Shown in pieces: positions 15,710 through 29,778 of a stretch of DNA of 64,000 nucleotides. Source of the DNA: an uncultured bacterium (GTDB taxonomy: Bacteria; Bacillota; Clostridia; Oscillospirales; Acutalibacteraceae); the NCBI GenBank assembly GCA_905215855.1, contig CAJMRT010000005.1:1-64000 (forward strand). Direction: 5' to 3'. The notes under the pieces are model-generated. The model worked only from the letters and a program-made list of their open reading frames with translations. It was not told the DNA's origin and made no database searches. The position numbers and the translations under genes were made by a program. The number at the start of each line of letters is the position of its first letter. Position 1 is the stretch's first letter.

Positions 15710-17086
15710 ATGGAAAACAGCAAAAAGACCATGGATAAAATCGTTGCTTTGTGCAAAAACAGAGGCTTTGTTTATCCGGGTTCTGAAATTTACGGCGGCC
15801 TTGCAAACACTTGGGATTACGGTCCACTCGGTGTTGCACTCAAAAACAATATTAAGAACGCTTGGCTTAAAAAGTTTGTTCAGCAGAACAAATATAATGT
15901 AGGTCTTGACTCTGCAATTCTTATGAATCCGCAGACATGGGTTGCATCAGGTCATCTCGGCGGTTTCTCAGACCCGCTTATGGACTGTAAGGAATGTAAA
16001 ACCCGTCACCGTGCCGACAACCTTATTGAAGATTTTGACGGCACAAATGTTGCAGGCTGGACAAACGAAGAAATGATGAACTACATCAAGGAAAAGGAAA
16101 TTCCCTGTCCTAACTGCGGCAAGCACAATTTCACAGATATTCGTCAGTTCAACCTTATGTTTAAGACATTCCAGGGCGTTACAGAGGACAGCAAGAATGA
16201 AATTTATCTTCGTCCGGAAACTGCTCAGGGTATTTTTGTAAACTTCGCTAACATTCAGAGAACAAGCCGTAAGAAAGTTCCTTTCGGTGTTGCACAGATC
16301 GGTAAATCTTTCAGAAACGAAATCACTCCCGGTAACTTCATTTTCCGTGTTCGTGAGTTTGAGCAGATGGAGCTTGAGTTCTTCTGCAAGCCGGGCACAG
16401 ACCTTGAATGGTTTGAATACTGGAGAGGTTTCTGCCGTGACTGGCTCTATTCTCTCAATATTAAGGAAGAAAATCTCCGTCTTCGTGACCATGCAAAAGA
16501 GGAGCTTTGCTTCTATTCAAAAGCCACAACAGACTTTGAATATCTCTTCCCGTTTGGTTGGGGCGAGCTTTGGGGCGTTGCCGACAGAACAGACTATGAC
16601 CTTACACAGCACAGCAAAACAAGCGGTAAGACACTTGAGTATTTTGATCCGACAACAAACGAGAAGTACATTCCGTATGTTATTGAACCGTCACTCGGTG
16701 TTGAGCGTCTTTTCCTTGCTCTTGTTGTTGAGGCTTATGACGAAGAAGTTATTGACGAAAAGGATACACGAGTTGTATTAAGACTTCATCCGACGCTTGC
16801 TCCGTACAAAGCTTGCGTTCTTCCGCTTTCTAAGAAGCTCAACGAGCAGGCAGGAAAGGTTTATGAACAGCTTTCAGCCGACTTTATGACTGATTATGAC
16901 GATGCAGGCTCAATCGGCAAGCGTTACAGAAGACAGGATGAAATCGGTACTCCGTTCTGTATCACATATGACTTTGAGTCTGTTGATGACGCTTGTGTAA
17001 CGGTTCGTGACCGTGACACAATGCAGCAGGAAAGAGTTGCAATTGACAAGCTCAACGATTATATCGCTGAAAAGATTAAGTTCTGA
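15710..17086 (+). CDS. glyS: Glycyl-tRNA synthetase, single-chain type
   Basis: 458 aa class II synthetase of the dimeric type. Features: N-terminal [13 protein letters not shown], zinc-binding CKEC and CPNC pairs, motif 2 ([21 protein letters not shown]), motif 3 ([10 protein letters not shown]) and a C-terminal anticodon-binding domain. Charges tRNA-Gly. The AGAGAGG site precedes the ATG. Single gene with its own promoter and terminator. Confidence 0.96.
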   Translation: MENSKKTMDKIVALCKNRGFVYPGSEIYGGLANTWDYGPLGVALKNNIKNAWLKKFVQQNKYNVGLDSAILMNPQTWVASGHLGGFSDPLMDCKECKTRHRADNLIEDFDGTNVAGWTNEEMMNYIKEKEIPCPNCGKHNFTDIRQFNLMFKTFQGVTEDSKNEIYLRPETAQGIFVNFANIQRTSRKKVPFGVAQIGKSFRNEITPGNFIFRVREFEQMELEFFCKPGTDLEWFEYWRGFCRDWLYSLNIKEENLRLRDHAKEELCFYSKATTDFEYLFPFGWGELWGVADRTDYDLTQHSKTSGKTLEYFDPTTNEKYIPYVIEPSLGVERLFLALVVEAYDEEVIDEKDTRVVLRLHPTLAPYKACVLPLSKKLNEQAGKVYEQLSADFMTDYDDAGSIGKRYRRQDEIGTPFCITYDFESVDDACVTVRDRDTMQQERVAIDKLNDYIAEKIKF

Positions 17087-17102
17087 TTTTAATATGATAT
17101 CA

Positions 17103-17134
17103 AAAGGACATTCCAAATGGAATGTCCTTTTTTT
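17103..17134 (+). terminator. Intrinsic terminator of glyS
   Basis: AAAGGACATTCC and GGAATGTCCTTT form a 12-bp stem with a 4-nt loop, then a T-run. It begins 16 bp after the stop. Confidence 0.9.
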
Positions 17135-17136
17135 GC

Positions 17137-17293
17137 GTAGGGGCGGATATTATCCGTCCGCTTGATGAAATTTATGTTTATGCTCATATGTTTTGACATG
17201 ATAAAAGCCGTGCGTTATTTTGTGTTATTTATATAATTAAATATATCATATAATTTGTACGATTACTTGCGGGAGAACACGGTTCTCCCCTAC
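17137..17293. repeat. Dispersed inverted-repeat element, copy B
   Basis: Left end GTAGGGGCGGATATTATCCG matches copy A at 241-260. The right end (TTCTCCCCTAC, 17283-17293) is an imperfect inverted partner of the left end. The interior is AT-rich and differs from copy A. As in copy A, it follows a terminator directly. Confidence 0.65.
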
Positions 17294-17386
17294 AGTATAA
17301 CAGTTATTTTTTGTCATTTATATAATCTGTATTATCACAAATATTGTGCCGTTACCCCTACTGATTTGTGCATACAATTGCAATGA

Positions 17387-17457
17387 TACGCCCGGGCATA
17401 ATACGCTTTTTAATACTACACACTATCTTCGCGAAGCGGGAACGGTGGCTCGCCGTA
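17387..17457. repeat. Second conserved module of the dispersed repeat, copy B
   Basis: Matches 388-455 (TACGCCCGGGCATAATA at the start, then the CTATCTTC and GGAACGG blocks). With copy B above, it fills the gene-free gap 17135-17462. Confidence 0.6.
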
Positions 17458-17462
17458 TAAAA

Positions 17463-17498
17463 ACAGCGGATAACCTCAAAATTCGGGTTATCCGCTGT
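17463..17498 (-). terminator. Intrinsic terminator of the car-pyrG-dapL operon
   Basis: ACAGCGGATAACC (17463-17475) pairs with GGTTATCCGCTGT (17486-17498). The minus strand continues with TTTTTAT. It lies downstream of dapL. Confidence 0.85.
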
Positions 17499-17535
17499 GT
17501 GTTTTATTTAATATAATAATCTGAATTCAGTCAAA

Positions 17536-18726
17536 TTACTTTGAGAGATTTGTGAGAACCTTTTTGATTCTCTCAACAGCCTCAATCGTGTTTTCTCTGT
17601 CACCGAATGATGTAAGACGGAAGTAGCCGGCACCGTTTTCGCCAAAGCCCTCACCCGGAGTACCTACAACATTTGCCTCGTTGAGGAGGAGGTCAAAGAA
17701 TTCCCAACTGCCCATATTGTTCGGACACTTGAGCCAGATGTAAGGTGAGTTCTTACCGCCTGTGTAGTAGATGCCGAGTTCATCAAGAGCAGATGCGATA
17801 ATTCTTGCATTTTCCTGATAGTAAGAAATGTTTTCCTTAATCTGCTTCTGACCCTCTTCGCTGAATACAGCGGCAGCAGCACACTGAACAGGCCATGAAA
17901 CACCGTTGAACTTTGTTGCCTGACGGCGGTACCATGTTGCATAGATATTGTGACCGTCACGCTCAAGCTCCTTAGGAATTACCGTGTAACCGCATCTTGT
18001 ACCTGTGAAGCCTGCTGTCTTTGAAAGTGAGCACATTTCAATTGCGCACTTTCTTGCACCTTCGATTGCAAAAATTGAACGAGGGAGATCCTCTGTGATG
18101 AATGCCTCATACGCTGAATCGTAGAGGATTATTGCATCGTTTTTGAGAGCGTAGTCAACCCAAGTCTTGAGCTGTTCGGCATTGTATGCAGAGCCTGTCG
18201 GGTTGTTAGGTGAGCAAAGGTAGATGATGTCTGCCTTTACATTTTCATCAGGGAGAGCGGCAAAGCCGTTTGCCTCATTTGATGCGGCATAAACAATCTC
18301 TCTGCCTGCCATAATGTTTGAGTCAACATATACAGGGTAAACAGGATCGGTTACGAGAACAATATTATCCTTTGAGAAGATGTCGCCTATGTTGCCGCAG
18401 TCAGACTTTGCACCGTCTGATACAAAGATTTCGTCAGCGCCTACTGCAACACCAAAGCTCTTGTAATAATCTGAAATAGCCTGTCTGAGAAACTCGTAGC
18501 CCTCATAATCAGGATAGCCCTTGAAGGTTTCCTTGTGAGCAAGATCCTCTGCGCCCTTTTTCATTGCCTCAACAACAACAGGAGCAAGCGGAAGGGTTAC
18601 ATCACCGATACCAAGCTTGATAACCTTTTTATCTGGATGAGCCGCAATATATGCATTTGTCTTTTTTGCAACATCTGCAAAAAGATAGTTAGGAACGAGA
18701 TTGTCAAAATTTCTGTTAATCTTCAT
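17536..18726 (-). CDS. dapL: LL-diaminopimelate aminotransferase
   Basis: 396 aa class I/II aminotransferase. It converts tetrahydrodipicolinate directly to LL-diaminopimelate, the substrate of DapF. The FKGYPDYEG motif near residue 70, the NNPTG substrate motif and the PLP lysine in SLSKTAGFTG are present; the length and N-terminus match DapL. It lies 43 bp after pyrG in an operon with the dapF segment, so two consecutive steps to meso-diaminopimelate (lysine and peptidoglycan) are encoded together. AAAGGA site. Confidence 0.94.
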   Translation of the reverse strand: MKINRNFDNLVPNYLFADVAKKTNAYIAAHPDKKVIKLGIGDVTLPLAPVVVEAMKKGAEDLAHKETFKGYPDYEGYEFLRQAISDYYKSFGVAVGADEIFVSDGAKSDCGNIGDIFSKDNIVLVTDPVYPVYVDSNIMAGREIVYAASNEANGFAALPDENVKADIIYLCSPNNPTGSAYNAEQLKTWVDYALKNDAIILYDSAYEAFITEDLPRSIFAIEGARKCAIEMCSLSKTAGFTGTRCGYTVIPKELERDGHNIYATWYRRQATKFNGVSWPVQCAAAAVFSEEGQKQIKENISYYQENARIIASALDELGIYYTGGKNSPYIWLKCPNNMGSWEFFDLLLNEANVVGTPGEGFGENGAGYFRLTSFGDRENTIEAVERIKKVLTNLSK

Positions 18727-18769
18727 TAAAATCAGTCCTTTAAATCTGAAAGTTAAGTGGAAAAATCAA

Positions 18770-24447
<5,678 letters not shown>

Positions 24448-24517
24448 ATAATCATTCCTCGTTCAAGTAATTATTGTATCTGTTCTTATGCTGAATAGTA
24501 ATCCGAATTTCGGACTC

Positions 24518-25600
24518 TTATTTTCTGTTGTTCTTCATCAATTCAATAAAACGGTCAAATAAAAATGCTGTATCGTGAGGACCGCCGCAAGCTTCCGGAT
24601 GGAACTGAACCGAGAAAGCAGGCATATTTGTGTAGTTTACGCCCTCACAGGTGTTATCATTGCCGTTCACAAAGCTTACTTTGCCGTTCTCGGGCATACT
24701 GTCGCTTACAACAGCGTAGCCGTGGTTCTGTGATGTAATGTAAACTCTGCCTGTTTCAACCTCTTTTGCAGGCTGGTTTGCACCTCTGTGACCGTACTTG
24801 AGCTTTTCTGTTTTTGCACCCTGTGAAAGTGCAAGGAGCTGGTGACCGAGACAGATTCCGAAGGTCGGAATTCCGAAATCACAAAGCTTTTTGAGCTCTG
24901 CAATAATCTCTGTGTTGTCGGACGGATCTCCCGGTCCGTTTGAAAGCATTACGCCGTCGGGATTCATAGCCTTGATTTCATCTGCTGTTGTGTGAGCCGG
25001 AACGACTGTAAGGTTACAGCCTCTCTTAACAAGTTCTCTGCCGATGTTATGCTTTGCGCCAAAATCCATAAGCACAACATTGAGGTCGCCGTTTTCAGCG
25101 TCAAAATGCTCTTTTTCTTTTATGGTAGTGCTTTCAACAGCCTCTGTAATAACATAGTTCTTAATCTCGTCAAGTTCTTCCTTTGTTACATCGGGAGAAT
25201 AGGAGATTTTGCAGTTCAGAACACCGTATTCACGCACAATTCTTGTGAGCGCACGGGTGTCGATTCCGTAAATGCCGGGAATTCCCGACTCTTTTAAAAA
25301 GGTGTCAAGATCACCCTCACAACGGAAGTTTGAAGGAACTTGGCACCATTCTCGTACAATATAACCTTTCAGCGACGGAGAGTCACTCTCAAAATCGGCA
25401 GGGATAACACCATAGTTGCCGATTAAAGGGAATGTCTGAATAACCACCTGACCGTAATAGCTGGGGTCGGTGAGTGTTTCAAGATAACCTGTCATTGCAG
25501 TAGTAAAAACAAGTTCTCCCGTAGTTTCTTTTTCGGCACCAAACGCCTTGCCCTCAAAAACTGTTCCGTTTTCAAGGATTAAGTATGCCGCACGGCTCAT
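24518..25600 (-). CDS. carA: Carbamoyl phosphate synthase small (glutaminase) subunit
   Basis: 360 aa. N-terminal CarA domain (MTGYLETLTDPSYYGQ) and C-terminal glutamine amidotransferase domain with the nucleophile in GICLGHQLLA and HPEA near the end. Supplies ammonia from glutamine to CarB for pyrimidine and arginine synthesis. Lies 38 bp after the ANTAR regulator and 70 bp before carB. AAAGGA site upstream of the ATG. Confidence 0.96.
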   Translation of the reverse strand: MSRAAYLILENGTVFEGKAFGAEKETTGELVFTTAMTGYLETLTDPSYYGQVVIQTFPLIGNYGVIPADFESDSPSLKGYIVREWCQVPSNFRCEGDLDTFLKESGIPGIYGIDTRALTRIVREYGVLNCKISYSPDVTKEELDEIKNYVITEAVESTTIKEKEHFDAENGDLNVVLMDFGAKHNIGRELVKRGCNLTVVPAHTTADEIKAMNPDGVMLSNGPGDPSDNTEIIAELKKLCDFGIPTFGICLGHQLLALSQGAKTEKLKYGHRGANQPAKEVETGRVYITSQNHGYAVVSDSMPENGKVSFVNGNDNTCEGVNYTNMPAFSVQFHPEACGGPHDTAFLFDRFIELMKNNRK

Positions 25601-25638
25601 AAAAACACATTCCTTTCAATAAACTAAAAAAATCGCAG

Positions 25639-26235
25639 TCAGTTCTCATATGTTCTGATAACCTGCTTTGCAACCTCAAGCTTGCTTGTTCTGAGATCCA
25701 TAGCCTGTTTTTCAAGATAGCGATGCGCCTGATCTTCGGACATATTAAGGCAGGTAATAAGCAGGAACTTTGCTCTGTTTATTATCTTCATATCCGCAAC
25801 CATATGCTTGAGTTTTTCGTTTTCCTCAATCACACGGAACATACGCATCTTAAAACATTCAGTAAACTGCAAAAAGTGGTGAAACAGGTGCTTGTTTACG
25901 GGCTTTGCAATAACAAGAACACCGTGCTCCGTAAGTGCGTCGTTCACATAATCCGCATTACGCTGAGGAACGATAATCACAACACTTGAACGGGTTATTC
26001 CGGCAAAGTACTTTGAAAGCTCAATGCCGTTTTCCTTTTCAAGCGGTGCATTGACACAAATGAGGTCAAAAATCTCACCCTTTGCAAGCTCCTTAGCCTC
26101 CTGTGAGGTTTGGCATACGGAAATTTCCGTATAGCCTTCGCTCTCGAGCAATTGTGACAAAGAAACGGCACTCTGTTCAGAGTGTGAAATCAACAAAGCA
26201 TTTTTCAAGAACCTCACCACCGCATATTGTTTCAT
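25639..26235 (-). CDS. ANTAR-domain RNA-binding antiterminator with degenerate receiver
   Basis: 198 aa. Residues about 12-120 look like a response-regulator receiver, but the phospho-acceptor position reads N (ICVNAPL) and the acidic pocket is missing, while the late Lys (IAKPV) remains. Residues about 138-196 are an ANTAR domain (a long helix followed by MIINRAKFLL-like and DQAHRYLEKQAMD elements). ANTAR proteins bind paired hexaloop hairpins in mRNA leaders and prevent termination. First gene of the car operon. The start is uncertain: a TTG at 26208 behind GGTGAGG is an alternative. Precedent: NitR of Clostridium, which controls nitrogen genes. Confidence 0.85.
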   Translation of the reverse strand: MKQYAVVRFLKNALLISHSEQSAVSLSQLLESEGYTEISVCQTSQEAKELAKGEIFDLICVNAPLEKENGIELSKYFAGITRSSVVIIVPQRNADYVNDALTEHGVLVIAKPVNKHLFHHFLQFTECFKMRMFRVIEENEKLKHMVADMKIINRAKFLLITCLNMSEDQAHRYLEKQAMDLRTSKLEVAKQVIRTYEN

Positions 26236-26298
26236 TCATCTTATTATTTTACAAGATTAACCCCTATTGTTATTTACTTAAAGGAATTATGACAATAT

Positions 26299-26318
26299 TT
26301 TTTACAATTTTGTAAAAA
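26299..26318. promoter_or_regulatory. Palindrome upstream of the ANTAR gene
   Basis: TTTTTACAA-TT-TTGTAAAAA is a perfect 9-bp inverted repeat in the AT-rich 146-bp gap between the kinase gene and the ANTAR gene. It could be an operator for the car operon or the terminator of the kinase unit. No firm call. Confidence 0.35.
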
Positions 26319-26381
26319 CATTTTTAATGCAATTTTATTTTACATTTTTAAACATTTTTCGGGCAATTTTTCATTTAAACA

Positions 26382-27200
26382 TTACTCAAACATATTACCG
26401 TATTTTTGTTTTTGATTATAGATTAAATTTTTCACTCTTAGCACAACTTCATCGGGATAATATCCGCTGATTTTTTCAAAAGATTTCTCTATATCGGAAC
26501 TCATAAACGAAAATTTTACCTGTTCACCATACAGTTCCTGAGCAGCATCAAGCTGTACATCGAAATCTATATCAAAAGGTTTTGCGTGAATTTTTGGGAT
26601 TAAGTTGTAAATATCCTCTCCGAGAGGGTAATCCTCGGTTGTGTCGGCAAGCAGCGAAAGTCCGAAATCAAAATACGGACAAAATCTGTATTCGCCTGTA
26701 TCATCATTCAGTATAAACGCAATATTATTGGTATGCCTGTCCTCATTCAGAAAAAATGCGTCAAGCTCAAGCATTGCTGTCATATATTTTCCGACATTTT
26801 TCAAGCCCGTTTTATTCTCAATAAAATCAACGGTGTGGGAAATTTTATCCTTCACATCATCGTACTTCAAAAGATTTTTTGCCATTGATGACGCAAGCCA
26901 TTGCTTTGACAAATGTTCAAGCGTAACAATGCTTTCATTTTTTTTGCGAAAGTTTTTTGAATAACAACCGTTAAGTTTTCGACCTGCAAATTCTATTTTT
27001 ATCGGAAAATATTCCGCAAAATCGGTTATATTCGATTTCTTCAACAATTCAGATACAATAACCTCACACAAGCCCTCATATCCCATATGGTCTGCTTTGT
27101 ACCAGAAATCGTTTACAAGCCACTTTTGCTGATTGCCTTTTGAAGAAGCAGACTTTGTATCTATAAGTGAGTAATTATCAAGATTGATTTCCTTAATCAA
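26382..27200 (-). CDS. HipA-like protein kinase
   Basis: 272 aa. Catalytic loop NEDRHTNN at 152-159 (catalytic Asp154, metal Asn159) and DFG at 178-180, as in HipA/CtkA-type kinases. A lysine in WYKAD (K35) may bind ATP. It is much shorter than HipA (about 440 aa) and lacks the HipA N-subdomain. TTG start overlaps the stop of the upstream gene (TTGA), with AAAGGAG 11 bases before. Together with the upstream helix-turn-helix gene it forms a two-gene unit that resembles a toxin-antitoxin pair, but target and toxicity are unknown. Confidence 0.75.
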   Translation of the reverse strand: MIKEINLDNYSLIDTKSASSKGNQQKWLVNDFWYKADHMGYEGLCEVIVSELLKKSNITDFAEYFPIKIEFAGRKLNGCYSKNFRKKNESIVTLEHLSKQWLASSMAKNLLKYDDVKDKISHTVDFIENKTGLKNVGKYMTAMLELDAFFLNEDRHTNNIAFILNDDTGEYRFCPYFDFGLSLLADTTEDYPLGEDIYNLIPKIHAKPFDIDFDVQLDAAQELYGEQVKFSFMSSDIEKSFEKISGYYPDEVVLRVKNLIYNQKQKYGNMFE

Positions 27201-27760
27201 AAAGCGTACAGCTCCTTTCTTGTAAGCCTTATATATTGGTTATCCTCAGCCGTTCTTCCGTCTGTTTTTTCAAGTATCTGCAAAGGATCGTAGCCGTCCG
27301 CTCCAATTTTTTTCAAAATAGTTTTTCGGTATGCCCTTGATTTCGGAAAACATCTTTCTTCAAGAAACTGTTCAAAATCGTTCCAATCCGGATTTTCATT
27401 TATACCGAAAGCTCTTTTCATTATATCATTGGTGCGATTCACAATTTTTATTTTCTTATCGGCAAAGTTGACATATATTTCCGTACACACCTTCTGGCGG
27501 AACATAAAATCAAGCCGCATAACATAATTGCCGTTCAAGGGCTTGTTAAGATATTTTGAAATTGTCTGACGGCTTACATTAAAGGTTTGTGCTATTTCAG
27601 CAGTAGTTTTACCGTTTTTCTGCATTTCAATTGCATTTTTAACATCCGTTTCGGTCAACTTATTTTTTCTTCCGCCTTTAAGCCTGCCTGCAATATCCTT
27701 TAACTCGGTTTCGTTATCTGTTCCGAACAAATCTATACAAAGCTTTCTGTAATCAGTCAT
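27197..27760 (-). CDS. Helix-turn-helix protein paired with the kinase
   Basis: 187 aa. A resolvase/Hin-like helix-turn-helix at about 31-71 (GGRKNKLTETDV and AEIAQTFNVSRQTISKYLN), then a domain of about 115 residues with a YDPLQILEKTDGRTAEDN motif that I cannot place in a named family. ATG at 27760 chosen for the GGTGGAG site. The stop overlaps the kinase start by 3 bp. It probably represses its own promoter and may hold the kinase in check, by analogy with hipB-hipA order. Confidence 0.7.
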   Translation of the reverse strand: MTDYRKLCIDLFGTDNETELKDIAGRLKGGRKNKLTETDVKNAIEMQKNGKTTAEIAQTFNVSRQTISKYLNKPLNGNYVMRLDFMFRQKVCTEIYVNFADKKIKIVNRTNDIMKRAFGINENPDWNDFEQFLEERCFPKSRAYRKTILKKIGADGYDPLQILEKTDGRTAEDNQYIRLTRKELYAF

Positions 27761-27806
27761 ACGCTCCACCGCCTTAATAGTGTCAAATATCATTCTTTAC
27801 ACTATT

Positions 27807-27835
27807 ATTATATAGCATATACAAAACAAAGTCAA
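27807..27835 (-). promoter_or_regulatory. Promoter of the helix-turn-helix/kinase pair
   Basis: Minus strand: TTGACT (27835-27830), 17-bp spacer, TATAAT (27812-27807), near consensus. The leader of about 40 nt contains no other signal. Confidence 0.75.
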
Positions 27836-27860
27836 TTATCTTTGCTAAACATTTATATGC

Positions 27861-27893
27861 CAAAACACCCCGAACAGCTATTGCCGTTCGGGG
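27861..27893 (-). terminator. Intrinsic terminator of amt
   Basis: CCCCGAAC (27868-27875) pairs with GTTCGGGG (27886-27893), loop of 10. The minus strand continues GTGTTTTGG. It lies 52 bp after the amt stop. Confidence 0.75.
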
Positions 27894-27944
27894 CGTCTCG
27901 GTTTATGTGAATTAAAAAGGATAGGTTAATTAAGCTATTGGGGA

Positions 27945-29645
27945 TTATTCAACATCCTGCATAGCATCGTAGCCTGTTTCGCCTGTTCTAACCTTAACAA
28001 CATCTTCAACATCATAGATAAAGATTTTGCCGTCACCGATGTGACCTGTGTAAAGCGCCTTAACAGCCGCATCAACAACTGCCTTTACAGGAACCTTGCA
28101 AACTACGATTTCAACCTTCATCTTAGGAAGGAGGTTACTTTCAATAGCAACACCACGGTAATACTCTGCTTTACCCTTCTGAGCACCGCAACCGAGTACC
28201 TGAGATACTGTCATACCTGTGATGCCGAGCTTATCCATTTCTTCTTTAAGAGCTTCAAGCTTTGACTGCTTGAGAAGAATGTCAATCTTAGTAATCTTTG
28301 TGCCGTCGGTAGCCATATCATACTTGCCGGCAAGCTGAACGGGAACTGCCTGAGTTACAGGAACATTGCTGTCAACATCAAATGTTTCATCAAGTGAAGC
28401 TGTACCGACACCGATTGGCATAAAGTCTGCATATGCGCTGATAAGACCGTGCTCGCAGATATCGAGGCCCTTCATTTCTTCGTCCTTTGTAACACGAAGA
28501 CCTACTGTCTTTTTGATGATTGTGAATACGATAATCATGCAAACAACTGTCCAAGCTACGATTGTAACAATACCGAGAGCCTGCTTACCAAGCTGAGCAA
28601 AACCACCGCCGTAGAAAAGACCTGTTACACCGTTCTGACCGTTACCTGTTGCGAAAAGACCTACTGCAAGGCCGCCCCACATACCGTTTACGCCGTGTAC
28701 AGAGAATGCACCGACAGGGTCATCTATCTTGAGCTTAATATCAACAAATTCAACTGCTACTACGATGAGAATACCTGAAACGATACCGATAACTGCTGCA
28801 CCGATTGCGTCAACATCAGCACAACCTGCTGTGATTGCTACAAGACCTGCGAGTGATGCGTTAAGACACATTGAAACATCAGGCTTGCCGTTCTTGATCC
28901 ATGTAAAGAGCATGGTTGTTACTGTTGCAACTGCCGGAGCAACTGTTGTTGTGAGAAGAATCTGACCAAGACGAGCACCGTCTTCAGCAGCGGCACCGTT
29001 AAAGCCGTACCATGCAAACCAAAGAATGAATACACCGAGAGCACCGAGTGTGATGCTGTGACCGGGGATAGCGTTTACCTTGCCGTTCTTGCCGTATTTA
29101 CCGATACGGGGTCCGAGAATGATTGCGCCGACAAGTGCCGAGATACCGCCGACCATATGAATTACGATTGAACCTGCAAAGTCGATACAGCCGAGCTTTG
29201 CAAGCCAACCCTGACCGTTCCAAACCCAACCTGCTTCAATCGGGTAAACAACGAGTGAAATAATTGCGCTGTAAACACAGTATGCCGAGAATTTTGTACG
29301 CTCTGCCATAGCACCTGAAACGATAGTAGCTGCTGTAGCACAGAATACAAGCTGGAATACGAATGAGTTCCAATTAAAGTTCATCCAGTCTGTGAACATG
29401 TTGAGGTTGGGAACACCGATGAATCCTGCAACATAGTCCTCAGACATCATAAGTCCGAAGCCTAACAAGCTGAATACAACCGTACCGATACAAAAGTCCA
29501 TCAGGTTTTTCATAATGATGTTACCTGCGTTTTTAGCTCTTGTAAAACCGGTTTCAACCATTGCGAATCCGCACTGCATAAAGAACACGAGTAATGCGCC
29601 GATCATAAACCAGACGCCCGTGCCTCCGTAAATTAGTTCTGCCAT
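27945..29645 (-). CDS. amt: Ammonium channel fused to a PII signal domain
   Basis: 566 aa. Residues 1-385 are an AmtB-type ammonium channel with about eleven membrane segments and the pore twin histidines H163 and H317. Residues about 448-560 are a complete GlnB/PII domain (GITGMTVSQV, GAQKG, HIGDGKIF). The PII T-loop lacks the uridylylated Tyr51 (Ile is at that place), so control is probably by ADP/ATP and 2-oxoglutarate only. In PII-Amt pairs the T-loop plugs the channel; here the plug is covalently attached. ATG at 29645 with AAAAGGAG. Downstream of glnA, behind a leader terminator. Confidence 0.94.
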   Translation of the reverse strand: MAELIYGGTGVWFMIGALLVFFMQCGFAMVETGFTRAKNAGNIIMKNLMDFCIGTVVFSLLGFGLMMSEDYVAGFIGVPNLNMFTDWMNFNWNSFVFQLVFCATAATIVSGAMAERTKFSAYCVYSAIISLVVYPIEAGWVWNGQGWLAKLGCIDFAGSIVIHMVGGISALVGAIILGPRIGKYGKNGKVNAIPGHSITLGALGVFILWFAWYGFNGAAAEDGARLGQILLTTTVAPAVATVTTMLFTWIKNGKPDVSMCLNASLAGLVAITAGCADVDAIGAAVIGIVSGILIVVAVEFVDIKLKIDDPVGAFSVHGVNGMWGGLAVGLFATGNGQNGVTGLFYGGGFAQLGKQALGIVTIVAWTVVCMIIVFTIIKKTVGLRVTKDEEMKGLDICEHGLISAYADFMPIGVGTASLDETFDVDSNVPVTQAVPVQLAGKYDMATDGTKITKIDILLKQSKLEALKEEMDKLGITGMTVSQVLGCGAQKGKAEYYRGVAIESNLLPKMKVEIVVCKVPVKAVVDAAVKALYTGHIGDGKIFIYDVEDVVKVRTGETGYDAMQDVE

Positions 29646-29663
29646 ATAAATCTCTCCTTTTAT

Positions 29664-29733
29664 CAAAATAACAAAAACGGCGTGGAGTTGACAGTTTAAT
29701 TCTGTCAATCACACGCCGTTGTGTTACCTGTTA
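29664..29733 (-). promoter_or_regulatory. amt leader: terminator overlapped by an ANTAR-type hexaloop hairpin
   Basis: On the minus strand AACGGCGTG (29720-29712) pairs with CACGCCGTT and TTGACAG with CTGTCAA, followed by TTTTTG: an intrinsic terminator that ends only about 30 nt before the amt start. There is no room for a promoter after it, so amt needs read-through. Overlapping its 5' arm is ACAC-AACGGC-GTGT, a hairpin whose hexaloop has A1 and G4, the ANTAR signature. The alternative view is a simple glnA terminator. Confidence 0.55.
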
Positions 29734-29778
29734 TACAATATAAATAATGTTATTTAGTATAAATAGAGGTTCTATCAA

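Noticed and set aside
26382..27760. HipBST three-part system
   Set aside because: There are only two genes and no small HipS-like protein; the DNA-binding gene is much larger than HipB.
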